A stretch of DNA of 62,834 nucleotides from an uncultured Bacteroidales bacterium (GCA_905234655.1 CAJOJG010000011.1:1-62834), one strand, 5' to 3'; numbered from the stretch's first letter, positions 46,266 to 56,149 are shown. The notes: generated by a model not told the origin, from the letters alone. Numbers and translations: made by a program.

Positions 46266-47309
46266 ATGATATATCTTGGCGCCGAAAAACTGAAGTCGGT
46301 GATGTCTGACATCCTGAAGGAGATTCGAGTAGAACCCGAGTCTGCATCACATCTTGTGGACAGTGTTGTCGAGGCATCACTGAAGGGTATCGACACCCAC
46401 GGCTTGTCGCTGTTCCCGCATTATGTCGAGGGATTCATCAAGGGGCGCATCAATAGGCATCCTGTGTTCCGTATTGTAAAAGACAATGGCTCTGCTAAGC
46501 TCATAGACGCAGACGGCGCAATCGGACATCATTCGGGAATATTTGCAATGGATTTTTGCATCGACATGGCATCGAGGAACGGCTCCGGGATTGTGGCGGT
46601 AAGGAACTCGTCACATTTCGGCGCGGCAAGCTATTTCACCGAGTATGCTGCCCGGCACGACATGATAGGCTTTGCGTTCACAAACACAAATTCGCTCGTC
46701 AAGGCTCATGGCGCGGTAGAACCATTTTTTGGCACAAACCCAATCTGTTTTTCGTGTCCGATAGAGGGCGAGGAGCCGTTGTGCCTGGACATGGCGACGT
46801 CGATAATCAGCTGGAACTATGTCCGTAACCACAAGGAAACGAACCAGTTGCTTGGCGACGGACTTGCATACGACGAGAACGGTCAGTTCACTACCGATGC
46901 TAAGAAGGCCAAGTGCGTCCGTCCAATCGGCGACTATAAGGGCTTTGGGCTCGGAATGATGGTGGAGGTAATGTGCAGTGTCCTGTCGGGCAGCGACTTT
47001 GGGCATGACCTTATGCCGATGTTCGGGTCGGATATGTCGAAGAAGCGTGGTATTTCCCACTGTTTCCATGCCGTGGACATCCGCAAGTTCACTAACATAA
47101 AGAAGTTCCGCGAGAGGATGCAACAGTTAGCCGCGATAATCAGGAGCATGAGGCCGCTCGAAGGTCAGGAAGTCATGATTCCCGGCGACCCCGAGAAACA
47201 CGCAATGAAACAGCGGCTTGAGAACGGAATACCCGTCGCCGACAATATTTGGAAGAATTTGTTGGGCGTTTCGGAGACGTTCAAGGACGCGGTTGTCCGC
47301 GAGGAGTAA
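46266..47309 (+). CDS. Ldh-family (malate/ureidoglycolate-type) dehydrogenase
   Basis: 347 residues of the NAD(P)-dependent Ldh_2 oxidoreductases (malate/L-lactate, ureidoglycolate and sulfolactate dehydrogenases). Catalytic His lies in IDTHGLSLFPHYVEGF; the motifs SSHFGAASYFTEYAA, FGTNPICFSCP and DMATSIISWNYV follow. Close upstream of the U32 gene but convergent with it. Substrate not predictable. Confidence 0.85.
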   Translation: MIYLGAEKLKSVMSDILKEIRVEPESASHLVDSVVEASLKGIDTHGLSLFPHYVEGFIKGRINRHPVFRIVKDNGSAKLIDADGAIGHHSGIFAMDFCIDMASRNGSGIVAVRNSSHFGAASYFTEYAARHDMIGFAFTNTNSLVKAHGAVEPFFGTNPICFSCPIEGEEPLCLDMATSIISWNYVRNHKETNQLLGDGLAYDENGQFTTDAKKAKCVRPIGDYKGFGLGMMVEVMCSVLSGSDFGHDLMPMFGSDMSKKRGISHCFHAVDIRKFTNIKKFRERMQQLAAIIRSMRPLEGQEVMIPGDPEKHAMKQRLENGIPVADNIWKNLLGVSETFKDAVVREE

Positions 47310-47318
47310 CATCGCGGT

Positions 47319-49130
47319 TTATTTTGCGTATATCCTCATGCAGCAATCCTTGCAGTCGAATATGACAGAGAAATCTTGATATTGACCTTTCAATAAAAAA
47401 TTGCCCGGGAGCCACTCCTCGGGCATTTTTTTATTCAGTTTGGTGCAGAATCCGAGTTCACGGCGTATGCAGTATTTCGTTGTCATGACTTCCAGCCCGT
47501 CAGTGTTTTTCAAAAGTTCAAACGCCGGTTGTGTCACTTCGCAGCCGTGGTCTTTGTAAAATTGGACGGCGAGTTTGTTGGCGGCGTTGAGGTGGTAGTC
47601 GCCGTCGGGTGCGAAATACTGAACGTCATTGTCAGGAATCGGCGACATCTTCGGCGCAAAATGACGGATTCGGTTTTCGATGTGCATTTCGATTGCCTTG
47701 CGGCGGAGTTCGTTGGCTATCGAGTTTGGGACGAAAGGCACAGCGGCGTCCGACGGTGAAACTTGGAAGTCCACAACCTGAAATTGAGAGCCGGTTTTTG
47801 ACATCGAGTTTTTCAGGTTTTCAAACGCCTTTTGCGGATTTTGGGCGGGCGCGGCTGCGAATGGCATTGTTGAGGTTGTAGAAAGGTGGTCTTCATCTAT
47901 TATTTCCAATTTCAACTCGCTGTCGGTCGCGGAAAAATGCAGTTCAATGCTGATTTTCCGCTGAGTTTTGGAGTGTTCGACGGCGCGGACAAATTCAGTG
48001 TTCAAGTTTCGGCGGATTATTGTCCCCGGCTTAATCTGGCGAGTGTTGTTCGTCAAGAACCTGTTTCGGTCGACGACTTTCTCAATCCTGAATCCCACAA
48101 TCTCGCCGCCGACCTCGCAGCATAGTCCATCGCCATTGTGAGCCTGATGTTTTGTATTGACAGTCAGGATATTGCCTTTTGAACTGACACACGTTCCAAA
48201 CTCTTCGCCCATTGATTTTGGACTGATGAAGTCAGCCATTTTTCCGGGCGTGGGGTTGAGGAAATATTCGGTAAAGCCACGGTTGAAGGTTTTGGAGAGG
48301 TCGGGCGTGTAGTCGTATGTGCAACTGCCGGACGAGCAGCGCGCCTTCCCTTCTGTCAGTGCGTCAATCAACTTGCGGTAATACGCAGTGACATTAGCCA
48401 CATAAACACTGTCCTTCAACCGCCCTTCGATTTTCAGGGAATCTACTCCAGAATCAATCATTTGTTTGATTTTTCGTTCCGTAGAGAAATCCTTTAGTGA
48501 CAATAAGTAACCATCGTCCACTACAACTTTTCCTTCAGCATTGAGCAGTGAATATTTCATCCTGCACGCCTGTGCACATTCTCCACGGTTAGCCGACCTG
48601 CCGCCGAGACGCGCGCTCATGTAGCACTGTCCGCTCATGCTGACGCACAACGCTCCGTGTCCGAAACATTCGATTTCGGCTTTGATGGTTTTGCGGATTT
48701 CCTGGATTTGCTTTAAAGAACATTCGCGGGCAAGCACGATTCGCTTGAATCCTAAGTCGTCAAGGAATTTAATGCGGTTCAAGTCGTAGTTGTGCATCTG
48801 GGTGCTTGCGTGGAGTTCGATTTTAGGAATGTCAAGTTTAAGAATCCCGAGATCCTGTATTATCAGTGCGTCAGTGCCTGCGTCGTGGAGTTGATGGATA
48901 AGTCGTTGGGCTTGAGGAAGTTCGCTGTCGTACAAGATTGTGTTCAGCGTTACGTAGACCTTTGCGCCGTAGAGGTGCGCATGGCGGCATAGCCTCTCGA
49001 TGTCTTCGACGGAGTTGGAGGCGGCCTTACGTGCACCGAAGTCCGATGCGCCTATGTAGACGGCGTCTGCGCCGGAGTTTATGGCTATGATGCCGGTGTC
49101 GGCGTTTTTGGCGGGGGAGAGGAGTTCCAT
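47319..49130 (-). CDS. U32 peptidase-like RNA-modification protein (RlhA/TrhP type)
   Basis: 603 residues. Members work in hydroxylation of 23S rRNA or tRNA bases rather than proteolysis. N-terminal MELLSPAKNADTGIIAIN, the cysteine-rich core HGALCVSMSGQCYMSARLG and RGECAQACRMKY with likely Fe-S or metal-binding cysteines, and C-terminal domains containing the RNRFLTNNTRQIKPGT segment and a C-terminal cysteine pair (CKDCCMR). A GC-rich hairpin followed by T/A-runs lies inside its 3' end (47395-47433), within the coding sequence. RlhA-type function inferred. Confidence 0.85.
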   Translation of the reverse strand: MELLSPAKNADTGIIAINSGADAVYIGASDFGARKAASNSVEDIERLCRHAHLYGAKVYVTLNTILYDSELPQAQRLIHQLHDAGTDALIIQDLGILKLDIPKIELHASTQMHNYDLNRIKFLDDLGFKRIVLARECSLKQIQEIRKTIKAEIECFGHGALCVSMSGQCYMSARLGGRSANRGECAQACRMKYSLLNAEGKVVVDDGYLLSLKDFSTERKIKQMIDSGVDSLKIEGRLKDSVYVANVTAYYRKLIDALTEGKARCSSGSCTYDYTPDLSKTFNRGFTEYFLNPTPGKMADFISPKSMGEEFGTCVSSKGNILTVNTKHQAHNGDGLCCEVGGEIVGFRIEKVVDRNRFLTNNTRQIKPGTIIRRNLNTEFVRAVEHSKTQRKISIELHFSATDSELKLEIIDEDHLSTTSTMPFAAAPAQNPQKAFENLKNSMSKTGSQFQVVDFQVSPSDAAVPFVPNSIANELRRKAIEMHIENRIRHFAPKMSPIPDNDVQYFAPDGDYHLNAANKLAVQFYKDHGCEVTQPAFELLKNTDGLEVMTTKYCIRRELGFCTKLNKKMPEEWLPGNFLLKGQYQDFSVIFDCKDCCMRIYAK

Positions 49131-49227
49131 TGTCGGGTCTCTTGTGGCTTTGGACAGGTAAAGAGATAGGGCGTTGGCTTATGAGCCGCGACCCTATCAT
49201 AACCAAATACTACAAAAAATTCTTTGT

Positions 49228-49791
49228 TCAGACTTTGAGGATTTCGGCTTCCTTGGCTTCAGTGATTTTGTCGGTCTGAGCGACGTACTTGTCGGTCAGC
49301 TTTTGCACGAGTTCCTGGCCCTGTTTGCTTTCGTCCTCGGTAATCGTGTCTTTCTCAAGCTGCTTGAGGGTGTTGTTCGTGTCTTTGCGGACATTGCGGA
49401 TGGCGACCTTTGTGTTCTCGGCCTCGCCTTTGACCTGCTTTACGAGTTGTTTCCTGCGGTCTTCTGTGAGAGCCGGGACGGTAATCCTGAGGATTTCGCC
49501 GTTGTTCACGGGGGTCAGTCCGAGGTTTGCCTTCAGGATTTCTTTCTCGATTTTCGGGAGCATCGCCTTTTCCCATGGTTGTACGACGATGGTGCGCGCG
49601 TCGGTGGTGCCGACGTTGGCGACCTGGTTGAGCGGTGTCTCCGTGCCGTAATAGTCAACCTTGATGTTAGCGAGGAAGGCGGGGGACGCTTTCCCTGCGC
49701 GGATTTTTGACAGGCCGGTCTCGAAGTGCGACACAGCGGACTGCATCTTCTCTTCGGCCTCGTCGATGTACATTTGAGCTTCTTCGTTCAT
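49228..49791 (-). CDS. frr: Ribosome recycling factor
   Basis: 187 residues with the standard features: MNEEAQMYIDEAEEKMQSAV, FETGLSKIRAGKASPAFL, VDYYGTETPLNQVANVG, and DTNNTLKQLEKDTITEDE. Releases ribosomes from mRNA after termination with EF-G. Normal length; convergent neighbours are far. Confidence 0.97.
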   Translation of the reverse strand: MNEEAQMYIDEAEEKMQSAVSHFETGLSKIRAGKASPAFLANIKVDYYGTETPLNQVANVGTTDARTIVVQPWEKAMLPKIEKEILKANLGLTPVNNGEILRITVPALTEDRRKQLVKQVKGEAENTKVAIRNVRKDTNNTLKQLEKDTITEDESKQGQELVQKLTDKYVAQTDKITEAKEAEILKV

Positions 49792-49885
49792 AACGTTTTT
49801 TTTGTGTATTCTTACTTGATTTTTTGTTTTTACAAAAGTAGTCTTTTTTATGTCAAAGTTGCAAATATTTTTTGCTATTTTTTTT

Positions 49886-50548
49886 TCATTCGTATACAGG
49901 AATGTATATCGGATGTTTCTCGTTAAAGAGTCTCATGTAGTAAAAAAGTTTTGCATTCTTCTTTTTACGTGACAGTGCGGTGTACTCGTCGTGGATTTGA
50001 GGGTCCGCCATGAGCAGTGTCTCGAGGTTGTGGGTGTTGTATTCGAGCAGGTCGCCGGTCTCGAAGTTGTAGAGGTACTGCTGCGGCTCGGTGGTCGATG
50101 TGGTGTGGTATATTGGCGAGTACCTGCCATAGTAGCCGAAGTAGGGGTTGGCGATGTTGTTCATCACGGTCTTTGAGCCGAGGAAGTGGCATATACTGCC
50201 TATTATTCCAAGGCGTGAGAACGTGCCGTTGTGGTTGATGTACACAGTCCCGTCGCTGCAGTAGCCGAAAATCTTAGACGTTTCGACTGCGATTTCGTTG
50301 CCGATCCGGTCGAAAAGGTTAATCGTCTTCTGCTCGACTAACTGTTCGAAATAGGTTAAGTCATCAGTGTCAATGCCACTGATAATCTGGGACTTGTCTA
50401 TCGGGCGGTTTTGTTTGAAATCGTCCTTTGTCAGGTATAGTCCGTCGGAAAATATGAAGTCGGAGTCATATTTTTCCTTGTGCGATGGTGTCTGTGCGCT
50501 TGTGAGCATAGTCAATGCCATTAGCGCGATTGTGATAACGAGTTTCAT
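49886..50548 (-). CDS. Exported hypothetical protein, 220 residues
   Basis: Signal peptide MKLVITIALMALTMLTSA, then a mature domain of about 200 residues with FIFSDGLYLTKDDFKQNRP, GTVYINHNGTFSRLGIIGSI and the glycine/tyrosine-rich stretch ANPYFGYYGRYSPIYHT, ending HPIYIPVYE. No recognised domain; small exported proteins with DGLYLTxxDFxxNxP are frequent in Bacteroidota. Single gene. Confidence 0.7.
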   Translation of the reverse strand: MKLVITIALMALTMLTSAQTPSHKEKYDSDFIFSDGLYLTKDDFKQNRPIDKSQIISGIDTDDLTYFEQLVEQKTINLFDRIGNEIAVETSKIFGYCSDGTVYINHNGTFSRLGIIGSICHFLGSKTVMNNIANPYFGYYGRYSPIYHTTSTTEPQQYLYNFETGDLLEYNTHNLETLLMADPQIHDEYTALSRKKKNAKLFYYMRLFNEKHPIYIPVYE

Positions 50549-50650
50549 ATTGTTTCCAAAATTTTATCCAAAGTTAAATTATTTTTTGACAATAAAAAAC
50601 TATCTTTGCACCAAATTTTAATCTTTAATTACGGGCGACATTGTTTTGAA

Positions 50651-51694
50651 GTGAAAAACTACTTGTCTACAATATTTAAGGTCTTGATATTCGCCGCAGT
50701 AGGTGCGATTCTATTTTGGTTTGCGTACCGTGGGCAGGATTTGGGTCGGCTGCTCGGCGCGGCGTCGGAGGCGCGTTGGGGGTGGATTTTGTGTGCGGTT
50801 TTGTTGATGGCGTTGTCCCATTATAGCCGCGCCGTCCGCTGGGGGCTGCTCCTCGAGCCTTTCGGATATAGGATCAGGACTGTCAATCTTTTTTTCTCCA
50901 TCGTGGTCATGTACCTCGCCAATATGGTCGTGCCGCGCTCCGGCGAGGTCGTCAGGTGTGGTGTTATGACTAAGTATGAGAAGGTTAAGTTCAGCCGGAG
51001 CCTTGGCACGGTGGTAACGGAACGTATCGCGGACGTGGTCGTTTTCGTGGCGGTCGCTGTGGTGGTCTTGATGACACATGCCGACGTGGCATTGCAGGTG
51101 CTTGACGACAATCCGTCCATCGAGGAGTATCTTGTGGGTCTTGAAAGCCATGTGCCGCTTATACTTTTGGGGCTTGTGGCGTTTGTTGTGTCGGTCATAA
51201 TGGTCATAAGGACAATGGTAAGGCGGAACAGTTTTGGCGTCGGCGAGAGGCTCAGCAGGGCGTTGCATGGGCTTAAGGATGGCATGATGACTGTCATGGG
51301 GCTGAAGAGAAGGTGGGCGTTTGTGTTCCATACGTTGCTGATAAATTTTATCTATTTCTTTACTACCTACTTGTTTTTCAAGTCGTTTCCGTTCACCGAG
51401 CATCTTGGGCTGACGGCGGCGCTCATGATATTTGTGCTTGGCACTTTTGGCGTCATCGTCCCGTCGCCCGGCGGCATTGGCACGTGGCACTTTATCGTCA
51501 TGGAAGTCCTTGCGCTTTATGGGGTCGCCAAGGATCCTGACGGCGGCGCGTTTGCGCTTGTTGCTCACGGAATGCAGGATTTGCTGTTTGCCATAGTAGG
51601 TCTGGTGGCTATGGTCATGCTGCCTTTTGTTAATTCTAATTATCAACCCGTAGTACCCGATGAAACTGAACCCAACGTTCAAGAAAATAGTTAA
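50651..51694 (+). CDS. UPF0104/flippase-like membrane protein 1
   Basis: Start uncertain: GTG at 50651 (MKNYLSTIFKVLIF when read as Met) fits the membrane start best; an ATG at 50606 would give a leading soluble segment. About eight membrane helices with the family features DLGRLLGAASEARWGW, SHYSRAVRWGLLLEP, LANMVVPRSGEVVRC and TERIADVVVF. The family (lysylphosphatidylglycerol synthetase membrane part and relatives) includes lipid flippases. It overlaps the next gene by 35 bases. Confidence 0.8.
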   Translation: MKNYLSTIFKVLIFAAVGAILFWFAYRGQDLGRLLGAASEARWGWILCAVLLMALSHYSRAVRWGLLLEPFGYRIRTVNLFFSIVVMYLANMVVPRSGEVVRCGVMTKYEKVKFSRSLGTVVTERIADVVVFVAVAVVVLMTHADVALQVLDDNPSIEEYLVGLESHVPLILLGLVAFVVSVIMVIRTMVRRNSFGVGERLSRALHGLKDGMMTVMGLKRRWAFVFHTLLINFIYFFTTYLFFKSFPFTEHLGLTAALMIFVLGTFGVIVPSPGGIGTWHFIVMEVLALYGVAKDPDGGAFALVAHGMQDLLFAIVGLVAMVMLPFVNSNYQPVVPDETEPNVQENS

Positions 51695-52679
51695 GATTGT
51701 ACTTGTAATTGCTTTTTACATTGGGCTTTATCTATTGACGAAAGACCATTTTGAGCAGTTTGACGAGTTGACTACGGACAATCTTCGGTTCGAGTATTTG
51801 CCGCTTGTCATGGCGTTGGTCTTGGTAGTCCCTAACTGGCTTATCGAGGCTGCTAAATGGCGTGTGTCGCTCTCGCCAGTGGAGGACGTTTCGTTAATGA
51901 AGTCGTTCGTCGGCGTCCTTAAAGGCATAACTCCGTCGCTCTTTACGCCGAACAGGGTGGGGGAGGCTTTTGGCCGTCCGTCGGTCCTTCAACATGGGCA
52001 TAGGTTTTCGGGCGGGCTTGCGACGGCGTATTGTGGACTGTCGCAGATGCCGGTGATGATGATGATGGGCGTGGTGGCGTGCGTGTATTTTTCGTGGCGG
52101 GATATTGAGATTTCACATTCCACGTTCCTGACGAGTTGGTGGTTCATTCTCATCGGCGCGGTCTGCACAATCCTTTGCGCCGCGTTCTATATGTTCCCGA
52201 AGTACACGATTCCTTTTGTGCGCAACAGCGACAAGTCGAGCGGCATCCGCAGGAAACTGAACTTCTTTTGCCATTATACTTACGGCGAGCGCATAAAGAT
52301 GATGGTCTTGTCGTTACTGAGGTTCATGGTCTATTCGCTTCAAAATTACCTCACAATCGCCGGTCTTGGTGTCGAAATCGGGTTCGTGGACGGCATGATG
52401 TCGGTGTTCCTGATTTATGCGTTGATGAGTTTTGTGCCGAGGCCTGCGCTTGCGGAACTTGGCGTGAGGTGTTCGGCGAGCGTGATGGTCTTGAAGGAGT
52501 ATACGCCGGATTTCCGTCAGCCAACGATTTCGTCGATAATCTTGTGGGGCATTAATCTGCTCCTGCCTGCTGTCTGCGGCGGCGTGTTCTATTTGATAAA
52601 GAAAAAGGAACAGGGCGACGGAAAAAAAGTTGATGAAAAAGTTGAAGAAAAATTTGGTGAACTCGAAAATGTTTCCTAA
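51660..52679 (+). CDS. UPF0104/flippase-like membrane protein 2
   Basis: 339 residues, paralogue of the previous gene: eight or so membrane helices, MALVLVVPNWLIEAAKWRVS, LFTPNRVGEAFGRPSV (matching NMVVPRSGE-type motif) and FVPRPALAELGVRCSA. The tail is lysine/glutamate-rich. Start ATG at 51660 lies inside the end of the first gene, so translation is coupled. Such pairs may flip two lipid species or work as partners. Confidence 0.82.
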   Translation: MKLNPTFKKIVKIVLVIAFYIGLYLLTKDHFEQFDELTTDNLRFEYLPLVMALVLVVPNWLIEAAKWRVSLSPVEDVSLMKSFVGVLKGITPSLFTPNRVGEAFGRPSVLQHGHRFSGGLATAYCGLSQMPVMMMMGVVACVYFSWRDIEISHSTFLTSWWFILIGAVCTILCAAFYMFPKYTIPFVRNSDKSSGIRRKLNFFCHYTYGERIKMMVLSLLRFMVYSLQNYLTIAGLGVEIGFVDGMMSVFLIYALMSFVPRPALAELGVRCSASVMVLKEYTPDFRQPTISSIILWGINLLLPAVCGGVFYLIKKKEQGDGKKVDEKVEEKFGELENVS

Positions 52680-52707
52680 TTTTGTGCCGTCGTAATGAAA
52701 AAGCGTT

Positions 52708-52791
52708 GCCCTGGTGGCGGAATTGGTAGACGCGTCGGTCTCAAACACCGATGGAGTAAAATCCTTGCCGGTTCGATCCCGGCCCGGGGTA
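52708..52791 (+). tRNA. tRNA-Leu (CAA)
   Basis: 84 bases with a long variable arm, acceptor GCCCTGG/CCGGGGT, anticodon stem TCGGT/ACCGA around CTCAAAC with anticodon CAA, T arm GCCGG-TTCGATC-CCGGC. Confidence 0.95.
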
Positions 52792-52803
52792 CAATAGAAA
52801 ATG

Positions 52804-52840
52804 AAAAACCGTAAGATTTTGTATCTTGCGGTTTTTTTTG
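52804..52840 (+). terminator. Terminator after tRNA-Leu
   Basis: AAAACCGTAAGAT pairs with ATCTTGCGGTTTT (one G-T), followed by TTTT. From 52841 to 53017 no gene or signal is seen beyond AT-rich sequence. Confidence 0.85.
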
Positions 52841-53017
52841 TTGTTTAATCCTGTGACTGTAAAATTCCTTTACACCCACTGTAAAATTTTTTTACACTTT
52901 TACAATCCCAAGAAATACGTCATCCGCTCATTATCAGCCACATACTGATTTTGGCACGATGAGTGTAAATCATTAGATAAAAAAACAGAATCATTAACAT
53001 CAAAAAACCGAAATAAA

Positions 53018-53698
53018 ATGATAACAGTAACAAATCTTTCAAGAATCTTCCGCACCGACGAGGTGGAAACCATCGCCCTCGACAACGCGACATTTGAAAT
53101 CAAGGACGGCGAATTTGTGGCAATCATGGGCCCGTCGGGCTGCGGCAAATCGACGCTGATGAACATCCTCGGCCTCTTGGACAACCCGACCGAGGGCAGT
53201 TACAAACTCTTCGGTCAAGAGATGGCGAACCTCAAAGAGAAGGACCGCACGCAATTCCGCAAGGGCAACATCGGCTTCGTCTTCCAGAGTTTCAACCTCA
53301 TCGACGAGCTCAACGTCTATGAAAACATCGAACTGCCGCTGACCTACCTCAAAGTGAGCGCGTCGGAACGCAAAAACCGCGTCCAGGAAATAATGCGCCG
53401 CATGAACATCGCCCACCGCGCCAAGCATTATCCGCAGCAACTCTCTGGCGGTCAGCAACAAAGGGTTGCCATCGCCCGCGCCGTCGTCGCCAACGCAAGG
53501 CTAATCCTCGCCGACGAGCCTACGGGAAACCTCGATTCCACCAACGGCAAGGAAGTGATGCAACTTCTCTGCGAACTCAACGCCGCCGGCACCACAATCG
53601 TGATGGTAACTCACTCGCCCAAAGACGCTTCCAAGGCTCAACGCATCATCAACCTCTTCGACGGCAAAATCGTCAGCGACGTAAAGAACCAACTGTAA
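53018..53698 (+). CDS. ABC transporter ATPase, MacB/LolD type
   Basis: 226 residues. Walker A GPSGCGKST near residue 39-47, Q-loop FVFQSFNLI, signature LSGGQQQR, Walker B LILADEPTGNLD, H-loop VMVTHS. Family usually powers export of lipoproteins, macrolides or signals together with an FtsX-type permease. Next gene (53771) is the permease. Confidence 0.95.
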   Translation: MITVTNLSRIFRTDEVETIALDNATFEIKDGEFVAIMGPSGCGKSTLMNILGLLDNPTEGSYKLFGQEMANLKEKDRTQFRKGNIGFVFQSFNLIDELNVYENIELPLTYLKVSASERKNRVQEIMRRMNIAHRAKHYPQQLSGGQQQRVAIARAVVANARLILADEPTGNLDSTNGKEVMQLLCELNAAGTTIVMVTHSPKDASKAQRIINLFDGKIVSDVKNQL

Positions 53699-53767
53699 TA
53701 ATTGAAAATTGAAAATTGACAATTGAAAATTGACAATTGACAATCAAAAATCAACAAATCGAAAAAT
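53697..53767 (+). repeat. AATTGAAAATTGACAATT low-complexity repeat
   Basis: A 50-base run of the units AATTGAAA, ATTGACA and close variants, followed by CAAAAATCAACAAATCGAAAA, sits between the ATPase and permease genes of one operon. Related to the TTGACAATTGACAG repeat at 9218. No coding role. Confidence 0.7.
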
Positions 53768-53770
53768 GCC

Positions 53771-56149
53771 ATGAAATTCATAAAGATAAAATCGTTGTTT
53801 TCGCTGCCGTCGATATTGAACATCGGCGGAATAGCAATCGCCGTCGCGGCTTTCTACGTCTTGATGTCAATCGTTGACAGAGAGGTAACGTTCAACCACG
53901 GCATCGACGGCTACCAAAACATCTACCAAATGACGCACCAGCTTGCGGGCGAACAGGCCAACTATATGTGCCGCCCGATTGCAGAGGCGGTGGCTGAGAG
54001 ACTGCCGTCGGTGGAAAAATTCGGCTGCCTCGGTCCTTGGGCAGAATACGAATATTACACCCAAAACGACGGCACACTTCACAAAATCAACATGCGCTCG
54101 GGCTGGGCGAGCATGGGGTTGCTCGACGTTTTCGGGATAAAAATCGTAGAGGGCGACACCGCAAAATTCAGCGACGAGAGCAAGATAATCGTCAGCAAGA
54201 AAAACGCCGAAAAGTTTGGCATAAAAATCGGCGACATCCTGCGCCTAAACCCTCAAATGCCTGACTATGTGGAAGTAGTGGCTATCTATGAAGACCTTGC
54301 GCCAAACAGCGAGTTCGCGCGATACGGCGCGTTCAAGCGGCTCAACCAGATGTCGATGGACAGCCCCAGCCAGTGGAACTACATCTATTACCTCAAAATG
54401 TACGAAAACGCCCCCGCGCCGCTGCCCACGGACGAATTTAGGCAGACATTGTACAAAATCATCAAAGAAATCTACAAAGCACAGGGGGAAGAAGGCGAGT
54501 TTTTTGAGCAACAAATCGGGCGGTTCGGCATGGAACTCGTGCCGCTCGCCGACCTTCATTTTCACGACGAAATCCAGGGCTACCACGTCCGCACCGACAA
54601 GGAATTGATATATACAATGTCGATTCTCGCAATCGTGATAGTCGCCATCGCCTTCATCAACTACCTCAACTTCTTCTTTGCCCGTGTGCCGATACGCCTC
54701 AAATCCATCAACACCCGCAAAGTGCTCGGCTGCGGACGCGGTGCGTTGGTGATGATGTTGGTAATGGAATCGGCGGTGTTTGCGCTGATAGCATCGGCGT
54801 TGGCGTACCTGATTGTGGTGCTGATAATGCCGTCGCTGACGGAAGGCATTGTCAACTTTGACGAGTGGGTGTTGTCAAACCACAAAATGTTGATAATCAC
54901 CGTATTGGTGGCTGTATTGACGGCATCTGCGATAAGCCTCTACCCTGCGTTTTACATAACGTCGATACCGGCCGCCCTCGCCCTCAAAGGCGGCGTAACT
55001 CAGGGGCGCGACGGCAAACTTCGCCACGTCCTCATCGGCTTTCAGGTAACGGCGTCCATTGTGTTGATAATAGGCACGCTCTTTATCCAAAAAAACAACT
55101 CATACCTCATGAACCGCGAATTGGGTTTTGACCGCGACTGCCTTCTGAGCACCTACACGAGCAACAAACTCGCCGACAGTCCCGCCACCGTCCGCGAAAA
55201 ACTAATCCAAAACACCGACATCCTCGACGTCGCCTGGTCCGACGGTCAGCTTGTGGCGGCGCAGCGGATGAGTTGGGCGCGTCCAAACCCTGAAAATCAG
55301 GAAGAAACGATGTATATCGACGTGTTCCCCGTGTCGTGGAATTTCTTGGACTTCATGGGCATCAAGGTCATCGAAGGCAGGAATTTCACCGAGGCTGATT
55401 CCGAGAGCGAGGACGGCGTGATTATCTTCAACGAATCCGCCAAGAAGGCCTACAACCTCACCCTCGAGACCAAGTACAACGGGCATTCCGCCAAGCCGTG
55501 CGACCTCGCCGGATTCTGCGCCGACTTCAATTTCAAGCCGTTGCAGTACGGGATTACGCCGTTTGCGTTCTATGTTTTCGGCAAAGAAAAGTGGCAGCCG
55601 ATGACGCACCTCTACGTCAGGATTGCGAAAGGCGCGGACGTGGCCGCCACCGTCGAGTACGTCAATAAGCGGCTCGCCGAGATAGACCCCGACTTTGAAC
55701 TCATGGAACAGGAAATCATCACTTTTGACAAGGAAGTTTCGCAAAACTACCAGTCGCAAAGCACGTTGGCGCGCATGATAACGATTTTCACGGTGATGGC
55801 TATTTTGATTTCGGTGATGGGCATATTCGGCATAGTACTTTTCGAGGCCGAACGCCGCCGCAAGGAAATCGGCATCCGCAAGGTCAACGGCGCGACTGTC
55901 GCCGAAATCCTCTTGATGTTCAACCATAAGTTCCTAATCCTCACCGCGATATGCTCTGCCCTCGCCATTCCCGTCGCCTACCTCGCCGTCAGCAAGTATC
56001 TGAGTAGTTACACCTACCACTACCCGATGAGCGTCTGGATATTCCTTGCCGCAATCGTCCTCGCCGCCCTCGTCGTCGCCCTCGTGGTGTCGTCGGCAAG
56101 TTTCAAGGCGGCCAATGAAAACCCGGTGAAGACGCTGAAGACGGAATGA
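53771..56149 (+). CDS. FtsX/MacB-type ABC permease
   Basis: 792 residues. N-terminal membrane helix (SLPSILNIGGIAIAVAAFYVL) followed by a large periplasmic MacB_PCD domain, then three helices around 280-440 including the FtsX signature ARVPIRLKSINTRKVLGCGR, a second periplasmic domain, and the last three helices with EAERRRKEIGIRKVNGATVA. Typical long Bacteroidota ABC permease with two FtsX blocks. Partner of the ATPase upstream; no outer-membrane or membrane-fusion protein nearby. Confidence 0.93.
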   Translation: MKFIKIKSLFSLPSILNIGGIAIAVAAFYVLMSIVDREVTFNHGIDGYQNIYQMTHQLAGEQANYMCRPIAEAVAERLPSVEKFGCLGPWAEYEYYTQNDGTLHKINMRSGWASMGLLDVFGIKIVEGDTAKFSDESKIIVSKKNAEKFGIKIGDILRLNPQMPDYVEVVAIYEDLAPNSEFARYGAFKRLNQMSMDSPSQWNYIYYLKMYENAPAPLPTDEFRQTLYKIIKEIYKAQGEEGEFFEQQIGRFGMELVPLADLHFHDEIQGYHVRTDKELIYTMSILAIVIVAIAFINYLNFFFARVPIRLKSINTRKVLGCGRGALVMMLVMESAVFALIASALAYLIVVLIMPSLTEGIVNFDEWVLSNHKMLIITVLVAVLTASAISLYPAFYITSIPAALALKGGVTQGRDGKLRHVLIGFQVTASIVLIIGTLFIQKNNSYLMNRELGFDRDCLLSTYTSNKLADSPATVREKLIQNTDILDVAWSDGQLVAAQRMSWARPNPENQEETMYIDVFPVSWNFLDFMGIKVIEGRNFTEADSESEDGVIIFNESAKKAYNLTLETKYNGHSAKPCDLAGFCADFNFKPLQYGITPFAFYVFGKEKWQPMTHLYVRIAKGADVAATVEYVNKRLAEIDPDFELMEQEIITFDKEVSQNYQSQSTLARMITIFTVMAILISVMGIFGIVLFEAERRRKEIGIRKVNGATVAEILLMFNHKFLILTAICSALAIPVAYLAVSKYLSSYTYHYPMSVWIFLAAIVLAALVVALVVSSASFKAANENPVKTLKTE

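Noticed and set aside
47395..47433. Terminator (CCCGGGAG...CTCGGGC with T-run)
   Set aside because: It lies inside the U32 gene and codes for conserved residues of its C-terminal part (MPEEWLPGNFLL); a chance hairpin, though it could cause early stopping.
52708..52860. tRNA-Leu as integration site
   Set aside because: No integrase and no repeated tRNA 3' end found downstream.
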